Shown: positions 1 through 8,366, numbered from the stretch's first letter. The stretch is 64,000 nt of DNA from Phenylobacterium sp. J367 (GCF_024699985.1 NZ_JAJONA010000001.1:2480001-2544000); one strand, 5' to 3'. The notes: generated from the sequence alone by a model not told the origin. Numbers and translations: made by a program.

Positions 1-1
1 C

Positions 2-253
2 GAGGCGACGCACAAGAACATCCGGCGGATCGTGGCGCTGTGGCTGGAGCTGCTCGGCCGGCACGGCGGGCCATTCCTGGGCGGGACGGACTGGGGGATC
101 GCCGACGCCTTCTACACGCCGGTCGCGACACGCTTCCGGACCTATGGCGTGAGGCTGTCGGACTACGGCGACGACGGCCGGGCGGGCGAGTACGCCGCGC
201 GCCTGCTGGAGCAGCCGGAGTTCCTGGAGTGGGAGCGGGCCGCCAAGGCCTGA
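2..253 (+). CDS. Glutathione S-transferase family protein, C-terminal fragment
   Basis: Only the last 83 codons lie in the window; the frame is open from base 2 to TGA at 251-253. The fragment reads as the helical C-terminal domain of a GST: an amphipathic helix, then 'FLGGTDWGIADAFYTPVATR', the GST N-capping box/hydrophobic staple region (S/T-x-x-D, here T-D-W-G-I-A-D), and a closing helix ending in a charged tail. These enzymes usually conjugate glutathione to electrophiles in the cytoplasm, but the glutathione-binding N-terminal domain is outside the window, so the subfamily and substrate cannot be judged. The next gene begins 13 bases downstream on the same strand and may be co-transcribed. 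Confidence 0.8.
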   Translation, partial: EATHKNIRRIVALWLELLGRHGGPFLGGTDWGIADAFYTPVATRFRTYGVRLSDYGDDGRAGEYAARLLEQPEFLEWERAAKA

Positions 254-266
254 AAGGGGGGCTCCG

Positions 267-791
267 ATGCGGAAGGTCGCGATCCTGCTGCGCGCCATCA
301 ACGTCGCCGGCGGCAAGCTGCTGATGAGCGACCTGAAGCGGGTGCTGGCCGGGCTGGGCTACGCGGACCCGCAGACCCTGCTGGCCAGCGGCAATGCGGT
401 GGTGGCGACAGCCAAGCCGGCCGACCAGGTCGAGGCCGAGGTGAAGGCGGCGCTGGCGGCCGAGCTCGGCCTGAGGACCGAGGTCTTCGTGCGCGACCAT
501 GCGGGGCTGAAGGCGGCGATGGACGGCAACCCGTTCGGCAAGTTCGCCGCCGAGCACCCCAGCAGGACGATGGTGGTGTTCCTCGATGGCGCGCCGCCCG
601 AGGACCTGTCGGCGCTGACCCGGTGGGCGACGGCGGGGGAGGAGGTCGCGGCCGGCCCGCGCTGCCTCTACATCACCTATCCGAACGGGGCGGGGCGCTC
701 GAAGCTGGCCAATGCGAAGGGCGACGCGGCCAAGGGCACGGCCCGCAACTGGAACACCGTGGGCAAGCTGCTGGCGCTGACGGCGGAGTAG
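267..791 (+). CDS. DUF1697 family protein
   Basis: A complete 174-residue protein with ATG start and AAGGGGGG Shine-Dalgarno about 8 bases upstream. The N-terminus 'AILLRAINVAGGKLLMSDLK' and the following 'LLASGNAVV' are the signature of DUF1697, a cytoplasmic family with a ferredoxin-like fold and no established reaction. The C-terminus 'RNWNTVGKLLAL' is also typical (family motif R-N-W-x-T-V-x-K-L). Length matches the usual 175-185 residues. It follows the GST gene closely. Function remains unknown. Confidence 0.85.
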   Translation: MRKVAILLRAINVAGGKLLMSDLKRVLAGLGYADPQTLLASGNAVVATAKPADQVEAEVKAALAAELGLRTEVFVRDHAGLKAAMDGNPFGKFAAEHPSRTMVVFLDGAPPEDLSALTRWATAGEEVAAGPRCLYITYPNGAGRSKLANAKGDAAKGTARNWNTVGKLLALTAE

Positions 792-873
792 GCCGGTCCG
801 AGAGCCAGATCAGGAACCCCGGCGGAGGGTTCGGCCTTTGATGGCCGAGACCAGTCCCCAGGGAGAACCGTCC

Positions 874-1167
874 ATGAAGCTCACGATCGTCGCCGCGTCC
901 GCGCTGGCCGCCCTGTCGCTCGCCGCCTGCGAGGGGGCCACCGGCACCGCGCCGCAGGACAGCGCCGTCGCCGCCGCCATGCCCGACACCGAGGCGCCCA
1001 AGTCCGACAACATGGCGCTGACCACCCCCGACGCCGGCGCCACGGGCCGGGTGCCCGCCGACGGCTCCCCGCCGCCGGTCTCGCCGACGCCGCCGCAAGG
1101 CACGGCCGGCGGCTCGCCGGGCGTGGTCGGAGCCCCGTCGACCGAGAACCCGTCGCTGAAGAACTAG
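874..1167 (+). CDS. Small Pro/Ala-rich putative lipoprotein
   Basis: 97 residues. I choose the ATG at 874 rather than an upstream ATG at 838, because it follows GGGAGA at 861-866 and begins a clean type II signal peptide, MKLTIVAASALAALSLAAC, whose lipobox LAAC puts the acylated cysteine at residue 19. The mature part is low-complexity and rich in Pro, Gly, Ala, Thr and Asp, with no recognisable domain, suggesting an unstructured envelope-anchored peptide. No neighbour gives a functional clue, and the start of the next gene is 86 bases downstream. Confidence 0.6.
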   Translation: MKLTIVAASALAALSLAACEGATGTAPQDSAVAAAMPDTEAPKSDNMALTTPDAGATGRVPADGSPPPVSPTPPQGTAGGSPGVVGAPSTENPSLKN

Positions 1168-1253
1168 CCTCCGGCCCCAGCGCTCCGGACACGTTGTAAG
1201 CGGTCCGCGCCTCTGTCAGGGTGCGGCGCGAACGTGGTTCGGGGAACGGGGCG

Positions 1254-2840
1254 ATGGAGGGCGAAGCCCCGGCGGCTCAGCGCTACCGGGCGTTCATCAG
1301 CTACAGCCACCGCGATGCGGCCTTCGGCCGGCGGCTCCACCGCCGGCTGGAGGGCTATCGGCTGCCGAGGCGGCTGGCCGGTCGCGCCACGCCGCGCGGC
1401 CCGGCGCCGGCCAGGCTGTCGCCCATCTTCCGCGACCGCGAGGAGCTGTCGGCGGCGCATGATCTGACGGCGGAGGTGCGCCAGGCGCTGGCCCAGTCCG
1501 GCGCCCTGATCGTCGTCTGCTCGCCGAACGCCGCCGGCTCGCCCTGGGTCGCGCGCGAGGTGGAGCTGTTCCGCGAACTCCATCCCGACCGGCCGATCCT
1601 GGCCGCCCTGATCGACGGCGAGCCTTCGCAGGCCTTCTGCCCGCCGCTTCGGGCCGGCGGGGCCGAGCCGCTGGCCGCCGACTTCCGGCCGGGCCAGGAC
1701 GGTGCGCGGCTGGCGCTCCTGAAGCTGGTGGCCGGCGTGGCGGGCGTCGGGCTCGACGAACTGGTGCAGCGCGACGCCCAGCGGCGGCTGCGCGGCGTGA
1801 TGGCCGTCACGGGCGGGGCGCTGGCCGCGACGCTAGCGATGGGCGTGCTCACGGCCATTGCCCTGGACGCCCGGCGCGACGCCGAGCGCCAGCGCGCCGA
1901 AGCGGAGGCGCTCGTGGAGTTCATGCTGACCGACCTGCGCGACCGCCTGGAGGGCGTGGGCCGGCTGGACGTGCTGACCGCCGTGAACCGCCAGGCGCTG
2001 GACTACTATGCGGGCCAGGACCTCGACCGCCTGCCGGCGAGTTCGCTGGAGCGCCGCGCGCGGCTGCTGCACGCCATGGGCGAGGACGACGAGAAGCGCG
2101 GCGACCTCGACCGGGCGCGGGGCCAGTTCGAGGAGGCCCGGCGGACCACCGCGGCGCTGCTGGCGGCCAGGCCCGACGACCCGGAGCGCATCTTCGCCCA
2201 CGCCCAGAGCGAATACTGGGTGGGCTACATGGACTACCGCCGGGGCCGGATGGGGCCGGCGAAGACGAGCTGGGAGAGCTACCGGCGGCTGGCGGAACAG
2301 CTCACCCGGACCGCGCCGGACAATGCGAAATGGCGCCGCGAGCTGGGCTACGCGGAGGGCAACCTCTGCACGCTGGCCCTGGAGAGCCGACCCAGCCCGG
2401 CCGTCGCAGACGCCGTGGATCGCTGTGGCCGCGCGCTGGCGGCGATGGAGGCGGTCGCGGCGGCGACGCCGGGCGACGCGGGCGTCGCCCTGGATCTCGC
2501 AAACCGCCACGCTTGGCTGGCCGACGCCTATCGCGCATCGGGCGACTATGCCCGCGCGCGCGCCGAGCGGCAGCGGCAGGAGGTCATCCTGGCAGGCCTG
2601 ATCCAGGCCGATCCCCGGAGCCTGTTGCTCAAGGAGAAGTGGGTGACCCTGCAGCGCGCCTATGCGGGCCTGGCCTGGGTCCAGCGGGACATGCCCGAGA
2701 CCCGGCGGCGGATGACCGCCGCGCGCGCCACCGTGCTCGAGATGATCGCCTTCGATCCCGAGAACCAGACCTGGGTCGAACTCCGCGACGGGATCGACGC
2801 CTCGGTCCGCACCATGAACATCATCGACAAAGGGGCCTGA
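1254..2840 (+). CDS. TIR domain protein with transmembrane segment and C-terminal TPR-like repeats
   Basis: 528 residues from the ATG at 1254, which follows a GGGGAACGGGG Shine-Dalgarno; an upstream in-frame start at 1221 lacks one. Residues 10-170 form a TIR domain: 'YRAFISYSHRD' (11-21) is strand A/box 1, 'LSPIFRDREEL' the BB-loop region, and 'S-P-W-V-A-R-E' (96-102) is the S-x-W-x-x-x-E motif whose Glu (here E102) is catalytic in bacterial NAD-cleaving TIRs. A hydrophobic segment at about 182-204 should anchor it in the inner membrane, followed by a charged coiled coil (205-235) and TPR-like helical repeats to the end. Known relatives act as NADases or scaffolds in defence and signalling; activity here is inferred from motif conservation. 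It overlaps no gene and is followed after one base by the next ORF, so the two are probably one transcript. Confidence 0.8.
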   Translation: MEGEAPAAQRYRAFISYSHRDAAFGRRLHRRLEGYRLPRRLAGRATPRGPAPARLSPIFRDREELSAAHDLTAEVRQALAQSGALIVVCSPNAAGSPWVAREVELFRELHPDRPILAALIDGEPSQAFCPPLRAGGAEPLAADFRPGQDGARLALLKLVAGVAGVGLDELVQRDAQRRLRGVMAVTGGALAATLAMGVLTAIALDARRDAERQRAEAEALVEFMLTDLRDRLEGVGRLDVLTAVNRQALDYYAGQDLDRLPASSLERRARLLHAMGEDDEKRGDLDRARGQFEEARRTTAALLAARPDDPERIFAHAQSEYWVGYMDYRRGRMGPAKTSWESYRRLAEQLTRTAPDNAKWRRELGYAEGNLCTLALESRPSPAVADAVDRCGRALAAMEAVAAATPGDAGVALDLANRHAWLADAYRASGDYARARAERQRQEVILAGLIQADPRSLLLKEKWVTLQRAYAGLAWVQRDMPETRRRMTAARATVLEMIAFDPENQTWVELRDGIDASVRTMNIIDKGA

Positions 2841-2841
2841 A

Positions 2842-3495
2842 ATGTCTGAACCGCCGAACAATGCGCTGCGGCCGCTGCCCGACACCTTCGATCCGAACAT
2901 CGGCTTCGAGGCGAAGCGGATCGTCCACGCGATCCTCACCCTCGGACCCATGGGCGGGCCGGCGGACTCGCCCGGGGCCGACGGCCCGCTCTGGCTGCAG
3001 TTCAAGGTCGCCGACCCCGCTGACCTGGCGCCGGATCCCAAGGCGGAGAGCATCGAGGACTATGCCCTGCGGATGGCGGGGTTCGCGTTCGAACGCGGGA
3101 TCAAGGAGCCGCGATCGCCCTACGACATCATGATCGAGCGCCAGAGCTGGGTGCTGGTGGAGCTCGATTCACGGGTGGCGAACTGGCAGTTCACCAAGGG
3201 CGAGTTCGGCTGCACGACCAAGCAGGACTACGGCCGCGACAACTTCGGCCTGCGACACGTCTATCGGGACGGCCTGGGCGGGCTCAACGAGCCGGTGACC
3301 AAAGACGGCTGCCGCTTCCTGTTCTTCGGCGCCGCCCGCCGGGACGCGGGCACGGAGGACAACCCCGCCAGCCAGTACTTCAACTTCCACGTGGAATTCC
3401 TGCAGACCCATCCCGGTGAGAAGGTCGAGCGCCGCCTCAAGGTGATCTTCGATCCCGACGTGGGCAACAACGGCGGGTTCCCGATCCCGCCCTGA
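2842..3495 (+). CDS. Conserved hypothetical protein coupled to the TIR gene
   Basis: 217 residues, starting one base after the TIR stop codon with AAAGGGG just inside the preceding gene, so translation is probably coupled. I do not recognise a domain. Visible features: no signal peptide or membrane span; a central segment with 'WVLVELDSRVANWQFTKGEF'; and a beta-rich C-terminal third ending 'LKVIFDPDVGNNGGFPIPP', in which Asp-Pro-Asp-x-G-Asn-x-Gly looks like a conserved acidic or metal-binding loop. The location between a TIR protein and a TPR/SLOG/cyclase-homology protein suggests it is an accessory, regulator or ligand-processing partner of that module. This is inference only. Confidence 0.75.
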   Translation: MSEPPNNALRPLPDTFDPNIGFEAKRIVHAILTLGPMGGPADSPGADGPLWLQFKVADPADLAPDPKAESIEDYALRMAGFAFERGIKEPRSPYDIMIERQSWVLVELDSRVANWQFTKGEFGCTTKQDYGRDNFGLRHVYRDGLGGLNEPVTKDGCRFLFFGAARRDAGTEDNPASQYFNFHVEFLQTHPGEKVERRLKVIFDPDVGNNGGFPIPP

Positions 3496-3538
3496 GGCGG
3501 TCGACCGCATCGCCAGAACCCCCGGTCCGGAGTCGCCC

Positions 3539-5102
3539 GTGTCCTCACCTCTTCCTCTCGCTCCCATCATCCACGCCGCGCGGGCCGGGGCGCTGGCGCT
3601 CGCCTGGCGGCTCTACCGGGAGGCGGGGCTGGAAGGCGTGGAGGATGCGGGGGCGCTGGCGCTCAAGGGCCGGCTGCTGAAGGACGAGGCCCGGCGGGCG
3701 GCCGAGCGGGCCGACCGTCGCGGGTTCTGGCGGCGCTCGGCGGAGGCCTATCTGGCGGCGCACGCGCTGTCCGGCGAGCTCTATCCGCTGGTCAACGCCG
3801 CGACCCTGGCCCGGCTGGCGGGCGAGACGGAGACGGCGCGGGCGCTGGCCGAGACGGTGCTGGCGACGCCGCCCGATCCGGACGAGACCGCCTACTACCG
3901 GGCCGCGACGCCGGCCGAGGCCCTGCTGGTGCTGGGCCGGGTCGACGAGGCCAAGGCGGCCCTGGCGGCGGCGATCGCCGAGGCGCCGGAGGCCTGGGCG
4001 GACCACGCCTCGACGCTCCGCCAGTTCGAGCTGCTGCTCGACGCGCTGGGCGAGGACGCCGGCTGGCTGGACGCGCTCCGGCCGCCCCGGCCGGTGTCCT
4101 TCGCCGGCCACATGGCGGTGGCGCCGGACGACGCGGGCCTGGCCGTCCGGGTCGATGCGGCGCTGGCAGAGCTGAACGCCGGCTTCGGCTACGGCGCGCT
4201 GGCGGCCGGGGCGGACATCGTCGTGGCCGAGGCGCTGCTGCGGCGCGGCGCGGAGCTGCACCTGGTGCTGCCGGGCCCGCGGGCGGCGTTCCGCGAGGCC
4301 TCGGTGGCCCGGTTCGGCCAGGGCTGGGCGGCCAGGTTCGACGCGGTGATGGACGCCGCGGCCAGCGTCCGCGTGCTGGGCGGCGCGGCGGGGCCCGACC
4401 ACAGGCTGTCGCTGCAGCTCGCCAGCGAGGCGGCCATGGGGCTGGCGGTCATGCAGGCCCGGACCCTGGCGACCACGCCGGCGCAGCTCGTGGTGCTGGA
4501 CGACGAGGAGCCATCGACCGGCGAGCCGGGCGGCAGCGCCTGGAGCCGGGCGGCCTGGGCCGCGGCCGGGCGGGGGCGCCTCGACCGTCATCGTCGCGCC
4601 CCGGGATCCGGCGGCGGCGTCGCCGGGCGGGGAGACGGAGCGGGACGACGTCAGGCTGGCGGCCATGCTGACGGCGGCGTTCGACACCGGCGGCGAGGCG
4701 ACCGCGGCCGAGGTGCTGCCGAGGCTGGCCGGCCTGGCCGAGGGGGCCGCGATCGCCCGCTGGGCGGAGGGGCGGCTGTTCCTCGCCTATGCCACGCCGG
4801 CGCAGGCTGCCGAGGCGGCGGCGCGGCTGACGGCGGCGTTCGGCGAGCGCGTCCGGGTCGGCGGCCACTATGGGGTGACGCTGGCGGCGGACGATCCGTT
4901 CGGGGCCGGCGAGCTGCTGCTGGGCGAGGCGGCCGAGCTGCCGGGGCGGCTGGCGGGCGCGGCCCTGGCCGGGACGGCCCAGGTCAGCGAGGCCTTCGCC
5001 GCGGCGCTGTTGGCGCACGGGTCGGCGGTGAGGACCGAGCCGCTGGGCGAGCTGGAGGGCCAGCCGGCCGACCGGCCCCTGGCGATCCACGCGGTGGGCT
5101 AG
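3539..5102 (+). CDS. TPR (TRAFs-binding-like) - SLOG - nucleotidyl cyclase homology protein, frame broken at 4572-4576
   Basis: About 520 residues if one G is removed from the G5 run at 4572-4576, which joins the first frame to the second frame ending at 5102. GTG start at 3539. Domains in order: an alpha-helical TPR-like region (about 1-180) with the TRAFs-binding-type motif 'LYPLVNAATLARLAG'; a Rossmann-like SLOG/STALD-type domain (about 185-325) with 'FAGHM' and 'GALAAGADIVVAEALLRRG' then 'LHLVLP'; and a C-terminal class III cyclase homology domain (about 370-520) with 'RVRVGGHYGVTLA' and 'VSEAFAAALL...LGELEG'. The metal-binding Asp residues of active cyclases are not visible, so it may be a degenerate nucleotide sensor. 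SLOG domains are known to bind or produce nucleotide-derived signals and co-occur with TIR proteins, which matches its place downstream of the TIR gene. Confidence 0.65.
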
Positions 5103-5160
5103 GCTTGCCGCGCCGGCCGGGCGTGCCATTGTCGGCGGGCGGGAACAGGAGGGGCTGGCC

Positions 5161-5540
5161 GTGACGACGCCGATGGCGGGACAACCGGTTGCGTTCATCA
5201 ATGTGGCGGACCGCGAGCGCGGCCTCGCCTTCTACCGCGACACCCTGGGGCTGCCGGTGCGCGACCCGATCCGTTCGGGGTCTTCCTGGAGGCCCGGGGC
5301 GCGCTGGTCCGGATGACCGCTCTGCCCGACTACAAGGCCGGCGCGCACCCGGTGTTCGGCTGGAACGTGGAGGACATCGTCGGCGCGGTCCGCGACCTGC
5401 AGGCGCGCGGCGTCGCCCTGACGATCTACGAGGGCCTGGGCCAGGACGAGCTCGGCATCTGGACCGCCCCGGACGGCAAGGCGAAGGTCGCCTGGTTCGC
5501 CGATCCCGACGGCAATGTGCTCAGCCTCTCGCAGGCCTAG
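5161..5540 (+). CDS. VOC (glyoxalase/bleomycin resistance) family protein, frame broken near 5265
   Basis: About 126 residues from GTG 5161 (GGAACAGGAGG lies just upstream); an ATG at 5173 is an alternative. The first frame gives 'AFINVADRERGLAFYRDTLG', the N-terminal half-module of a vicinal oxygen chelate protein, then runs to a stop. The second, one frame back, gives 'DPFGVFLEARGALVRMT', 'HPVFGWNVEDI' and the typical ending 'WFADPDGNVLSLSQA'. One C is missing in the CCC at 5265-5267. VOC proteins are metal-dependent lyases, dioxygenases or drug-binding proteins; the substrate cannot be told. It converges with the Crp-like gene, the two stop codons overlapping at 5538-5539. Confidence 0.75.
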
Positions 5541-6223
5541 ACGACGAGCTCCTCCAGCCGGCGCGGGCTGAGGATGACCAGGGCGTCGTCGTCGCGGCGG
5601 ATGATGCCGCGGCGGGCGAGGTCGTTGACGGCGCGCGACGCGGTCTCGCGGGTGGTGTTCACCAGGGCCGCGACATCGGAGAGCACCGGCGGAGGGCTGA
5701 TGCGACGCGCGTCGCCGGCGCGGCGCAGGATCTCGGCATAGACCCGGCCGACGGAGGAGAGCGTCGTGCGCTCGACCATGCGGGCGGTGGCCGCCTGGAG
5801 CTGGCGCAGCAGCATCCGCGAGACGGCGAGGCCGACGCAGCTATGGAGTTCCACGAGCGCCAGGAAGTCGAGCGCCAGGAAGACGGCGGCGCGCACCGCC
5901 TCGACGGCGCGGACCTCGGTGGGGCTGGGCGGCGTCTGGCGCTCGACGACGGCGCCGAAGATGTCGCCGGGACGGTACTCCTGCAGCAGCACGCCCTGGC
6001 CCTCGGACCCGTAGGCGAAGGCGTGGGCGAGGCCGAGGACCAGGAGGAAGGTCTCGGCGCGGACGTCGCCCTGGCGGATCAGCGCGGCGTGGGCGGGGAA
6101 GCTGCGGTCGGCGCAGCGCCGGGCGATGGCCTCGGCCACGTCGGCCGGGCAGGCGAAGGCGTCGGCGATGAATCCCGCGAGGGCCGGCTCCGGCTGCACT
6201 CTGTCCCCCTTCCCTCGGCGCAT
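5537..6223 (-). CDS. Crp/Fnr family transcriptional regulator
   Basis: 228 residues from ATG at 6223; a GTG at 6199 with a better-spaced GGAAGGGGG is an alternative start giving 220 residues. N-terminal cyclic-nucleotide-binding-like beta barrel (about 20-130, with 'LIRQGDVRAETFLLVLG' and 'YRPGDIFG'), a long dimer helix, and a C-terminal winged helix with recognition motif 'NTTRETASRAVNDLARRGII' (about 189-208), the Crp pattern R-E-T-x-S-R-x-x. No Fe-S cysteines of an Fnr sensor are visible. Divergent from the TPR-glycosyltransferase gene at 6290, whose promoter it might control. Confidence 0.85.
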   Translation of the reverse strand: MRRGKGDRVQPEPALAGFIADAFACPADVAEAIARRCADRSFPAHAALIRQGDVRAETFLLVLGLAHAFAYGSEGQGVLLQEYRPGDIFGAVVERQTPPSPTEVRAVEAVRAAVFLALDFLALVELHSCVGLAVSRMLLRQLQAATARMVERTTLSSVGRVYAEILRRAGDARRISPPPVLSDVAALVNTTRETASRAVNDLARRGIIRRDDDALVILSPRRLEELVV

Positions 6224-6289
6224 GGTGCGGCGCCGCGGCTCCTGCGTCCATCGACGGAGGCGGCGCGGCTGGGCTAGGGATTCCGGCGC

Positions 6290-7477
6290 ATGGCCGATTC
6301 CGCCGACGAGCCCGAGATCTTCGCCGCGGCGACGAAGCTGCAGAACCAGGCGCGCTGGGCCGACGCCCTGGCCCTCTACCGCCGGCTGCCGGAGGCCCGG
6401 CTGACGCTCAGGGCGATCGGCAACCTGGGCGTCTGCCTGACGGAACTCGGCCAGTTCGAGGAGGCGCGCCTCCGGCTGCAGGTCGCCGCCCGCCACCGGC
6501 CGTCGAACCCGGACATCCGCCAGCGGCTGGGGAGCGTCTATGCGGCGGCGGGCGAGATCGCGCTGGCCGAGATCGAGTTCCGCACCGCGCTGGCCTTCGC
6601 GCCCGAGCATCGCCATGCCCAGCTCGCGCTCGCCGGCCTGTTGCTGTCGGTCGGGCGCTACGACGAGGGCTGGCCGCTGCTGGAGGCCCGCGCCGCGCTC
6701 TACCCGGAGGTCATCCCGGCCGGCCCCGCCTGGCCGCAGTGGGCGGGCGAGCCGTTGGAGGGCCGCTCGGTGTTCATCCACGTGGAACAGGGGCTGGGCG
6801 ACCAGATCCAGATGATCCGCTTCGCCCAGGCTCTGAAGGCGCGGGGCGCCGGGCGGGTCGTGGCAGGCTGCCGCGGTCCGCTGACCTCGCTGTTCCTGAC
6901 GGCCCCGGGCGTCGACGCGGTCGTGGCGCTGGATCCGGGCGCCCAGGCGCGGCTGGAGCCGATGGGCTGCTGGACGCGCTACTTCAGCCTGCCGCGCTGG
7001 CTGGACGTGGGCGAGGGCGACCTCTGGCCCGGCGCCTATCTGTTCGCGTCCGAGGACCGCAAGGCGCGCTGGAAGCCCAAGGCGCGGGTGGGTCTCGCGT
7101 GGCAGGCGAGCCCGACGGGGTTCAACGGCGCCAACAAGAGCCTGCCGCTGGCGCTGGCGCAGCGGATCCTGGACCGCGGGGCGATGAGCCTGCACCCGGA
7201 GGACACCGGCGCGGCCGACATGGCCGACACCGCCGCGATCATCGATGGCCTCGACCTGGTGATCTCCATCGACACCTCGGTGGCGCACCTGGCGGGCGCC
7301 ATGGGCAAGCCCTGCTTGACCCTGCTGCCGGGACTGAAGACCGACTGGCGCTGGCTGCGCGGACGGACGGACAGCCCCTGGTATCCGGGCATGAGGCTCT
7401 ACCGGCAGGCGACGCCGGGCGACTGGGGTCCGCAGGTGGAGGCCGTGCTGGCCGATCTCGGCGCCGTGCTGGGCTGA
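6290..7477 (+). CDS. TPR protein with GT9-like glycosyltransferase domain
   Basis: 395 residues, ATG start. The first 130 residues are TPR repeats ('LGVCLTELGQFEEARLRLQV', 'LGSVYAAAGEIALAEIEF', 'LALAGLLLSVGRYDEGWPLL'). The rest resembles the GT-B fold of heptosyltransferase-type (GT9) enzymes: 'FIHVEQGLGDQIQMIRFA' near 165, then 'VGLAWQASPTGFNGANKS', and the nucleotide-sugar-binding end 'LVISIDTSVAHLAGAMGKP'. Proteins of this architecture are common in Caulobacterales and are linked to protein or surface-glycan glycosylation; donor and acceptor are unknown here. A short perfect hairpin follows the stop codon. Confidence 0.75.
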   Translation: MADSADEPEIFAAATKLQNQARWADALALYRRLPEARLTLRAIGNLGVCLTELGQFEEARLRLQVAARHRPSNPDIRQRLGSVYAAAGEIALAEIEFRTALAFAPEHRHAQLALAGLLLSVGRYDEGWPLLEARAALYPEVIPAGPAWPQWAGEPLEGRSVFIHVEQGLGDQIQMIRFAQALKARGAGRVVAGCRGPLTSLFLTAPGVDAVVALDPGAQARLEPMGCWTRYFSLPRWLDVGEGDLWPGAYLFASEDRKARWKPKARVGLAWQASPTGFNGANKSLPLALAQRILDRGAMSLHPEDTGAADMADTAAIIDGLDLVISIDTSVAHLAGAMGKPCLTLLPGLKTDWRWLRGRTDSPWYPGMRLYRQATPGDWGPQVEAVLADLGAVLG

Positions 7478-7487
7478 GCCCGGAACT

Positions 7488-7501
7488 CCCGCGAACGCGG
7501 G
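7488..7501 (+). terminator. Short GC hairpin after the TPR-glycosyltransferase gene
   Basis: CCCGCG-AA-CGCGGG, a perfect six-base stem starting 11 bases after the stop codon. There is no T-tract, so it is at best a weak or Rho-assisted terminator, and the two-base loop is too tight for an ideal RNA hairpin. Confidence 0.25.
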
Positions 7502-7531
7502 CCGTTGGCGGCCGGTGACCAGGAGGACGCG

Positions 7532-7768
7532 ATGAGCCAGCAGACCCAGAACCCGGGCCGGGATCAGACCGACCGCGTGAGCGGCGACCAGGTGGAAGGC
7601 AGCCTGACGGACGGCGGCGCGCAGCCGGGCCCCGAGACGGAGGACCGCAGCTTTGGCGCAGGCCGGGAAGCCGAGACGGGCAAGGCGCCAAAGGTCCCGG
7701 ACGAGCGCAACGGCGTGTCCGGGCCGCCCGACGCCACCGCCGGCCAGACCAGCGGCGAGGGCGGCTAG
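7532..7768 (+). CDS. Small hydrophilic, probably disordered protein
   Basis: 78 residues from ATG 7532, which sits after a consensus AGGAGG at 7521-7526; the upstream in-frame start at 7505 has none. The sequence is rich in Gly, Glu, Asp, Gln and Pro and lacks hydrophobic segments, so it is probably intrinsically disordered and perhaps stress-related. No family recognised. The stop codon overlaps the stop of a 37-codon ORF on the opposite strand. Confidence 0.6.
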   Translation: MSQQTQNPGRDQTDRVSGDQVEGSLTDGGAQPGPETEDRSFGAGREAETGKAPKVPDERNGVSGPPDATAGQTSGEGG

Positions 7769-7878
7769 AAGAGCTGGGCGATCAGGGCGATCAGCGAGGC
7801 GGAGACGGCGGCCAGTTCGGCGGCGCGGATCCAGCGGATTTCGTAGCGCACAGGACCGCGTGCGGGGGGATACGCCAT
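7765..7878 (-). CDS. Possible 37-residue single-span membrane protein
   Basis: A short reading frame, ATG at 7878 and TAG at 7765-7767, too short for routine ORF listing. It encodes a basic N-terminus (MAYPPARGPVRYEIRWIR) followed by a hydrophobic stretch (AAELAAVSASLIALIAQLF), the layout of a small inner-membrane protein with the N-terminus in the cytoplasm. A purine-rich GAGAGAAG lies about 3 bases upstream of the ATG. It converges tail to tail with the disordered-protein gene. No homology can be claimed. Confidence 0.4.
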   Translation of the reverse strand: MAYPPARGPVRYEIRWIRAAELAAVSASLIALIAQLF

Positions 7879-8089
7879 GGGCTTCTCTCGACAAGACAAG
7901 ACCTCGCCGCCCGACCCGCGCACTTGGGGGAGTGGGGGAGACCGCGGGCCTGGGGCTAAGCATGCCGGCGGCCGCGAGGTCGGGCGACGAGGGTTGCTGC
8001 AAACTAACTAGTTGCGTAAATACTGTACTGACGCGCTGGCGAGCTTGCAACACTGTTTTTCGCGCAAGGGCCGGGCAGGTCGCGCGACC

Positions 8090-8103
8090 GTGACCAAGGT
8101 CAC
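8090..8103. promoter_or_regulatory. Dyad GTGACC-AA-GGTCAC upstream of the 61-residue ORF
   Basis: Perfect six-base arms with a two-base spacer, about 70 bases upstream of the ATG at 8173. It lies in the 294-base gap 7879-8172, which also holds an AT-richer stretch at 8000-8035 that could be a promoter. A dyad of this size suits a dimeric repressor or activator; the protein is unknown. Confidence 0.3.
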
Positions 8104-8172
8104 GCGGCTTTGAGGCCACGCCTCGCGAAGCTTCGCTACCCTAGGGGTGGGAGGCTCTATGGAGAGCAGGCG

Positions 8173-8358
8173 ATGACCGACTACTGGATGAAGGCGCTGG
8201 AAGCCGCCGAGCAGGCGGAGGCGGAGGCCAGGCGCCTGCGGGCCCGGTACGGCCGCGACGCCGAGCGCCGGATCGACGAGTTGATCCGCGACGGCGCGGC
8301 CCGCGCCAGCCGCAGAGGCGAGATCGAGGCGGTGCGGAAGGCGCTGCGCTGGACGTGA
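8173..8358 (+). CDS. Small charged helical protein
   Basis: 61 residues from ATG 8173, preceded by GGAGAGCAGG at 8161-8170. Almost entirely Ala/Glu/Arg with heptad-like spacing ('ALEAAEQAEAEARRLRARYG'), predicting one long helix or coiled coil; no membrane segment and no cysteine. Function unknown. It is followed within 10 bases by a large inverted repeat that probably ends the transcript. Confidence 0.6.
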   Translation: MTDYWMKALEAAEQAEAEARRLRARYGRDAERRIDELIRDGAARASRRGEIEAVRKALRWT

Positions 8359-8366
8359 GATTTTCC

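Noticed and set aside
3539..5102. Programmed ribosomal frameshifting in the SLOG/cyclase gene
   Set aside because: The break is one extra base in a plain G-run with no slippery heptamer or downstream structure, and about 30 unrelated genes show the same kind of break.
5537..8119. 860-codon open frame on the minus strand
   Set aside because: Only the last 228 codons match a Crp-like protein; the rest lies antisense to the TPR-glycosyltransferase gene and is low-complexity, a typical shadow frame in GC-rich DNA.
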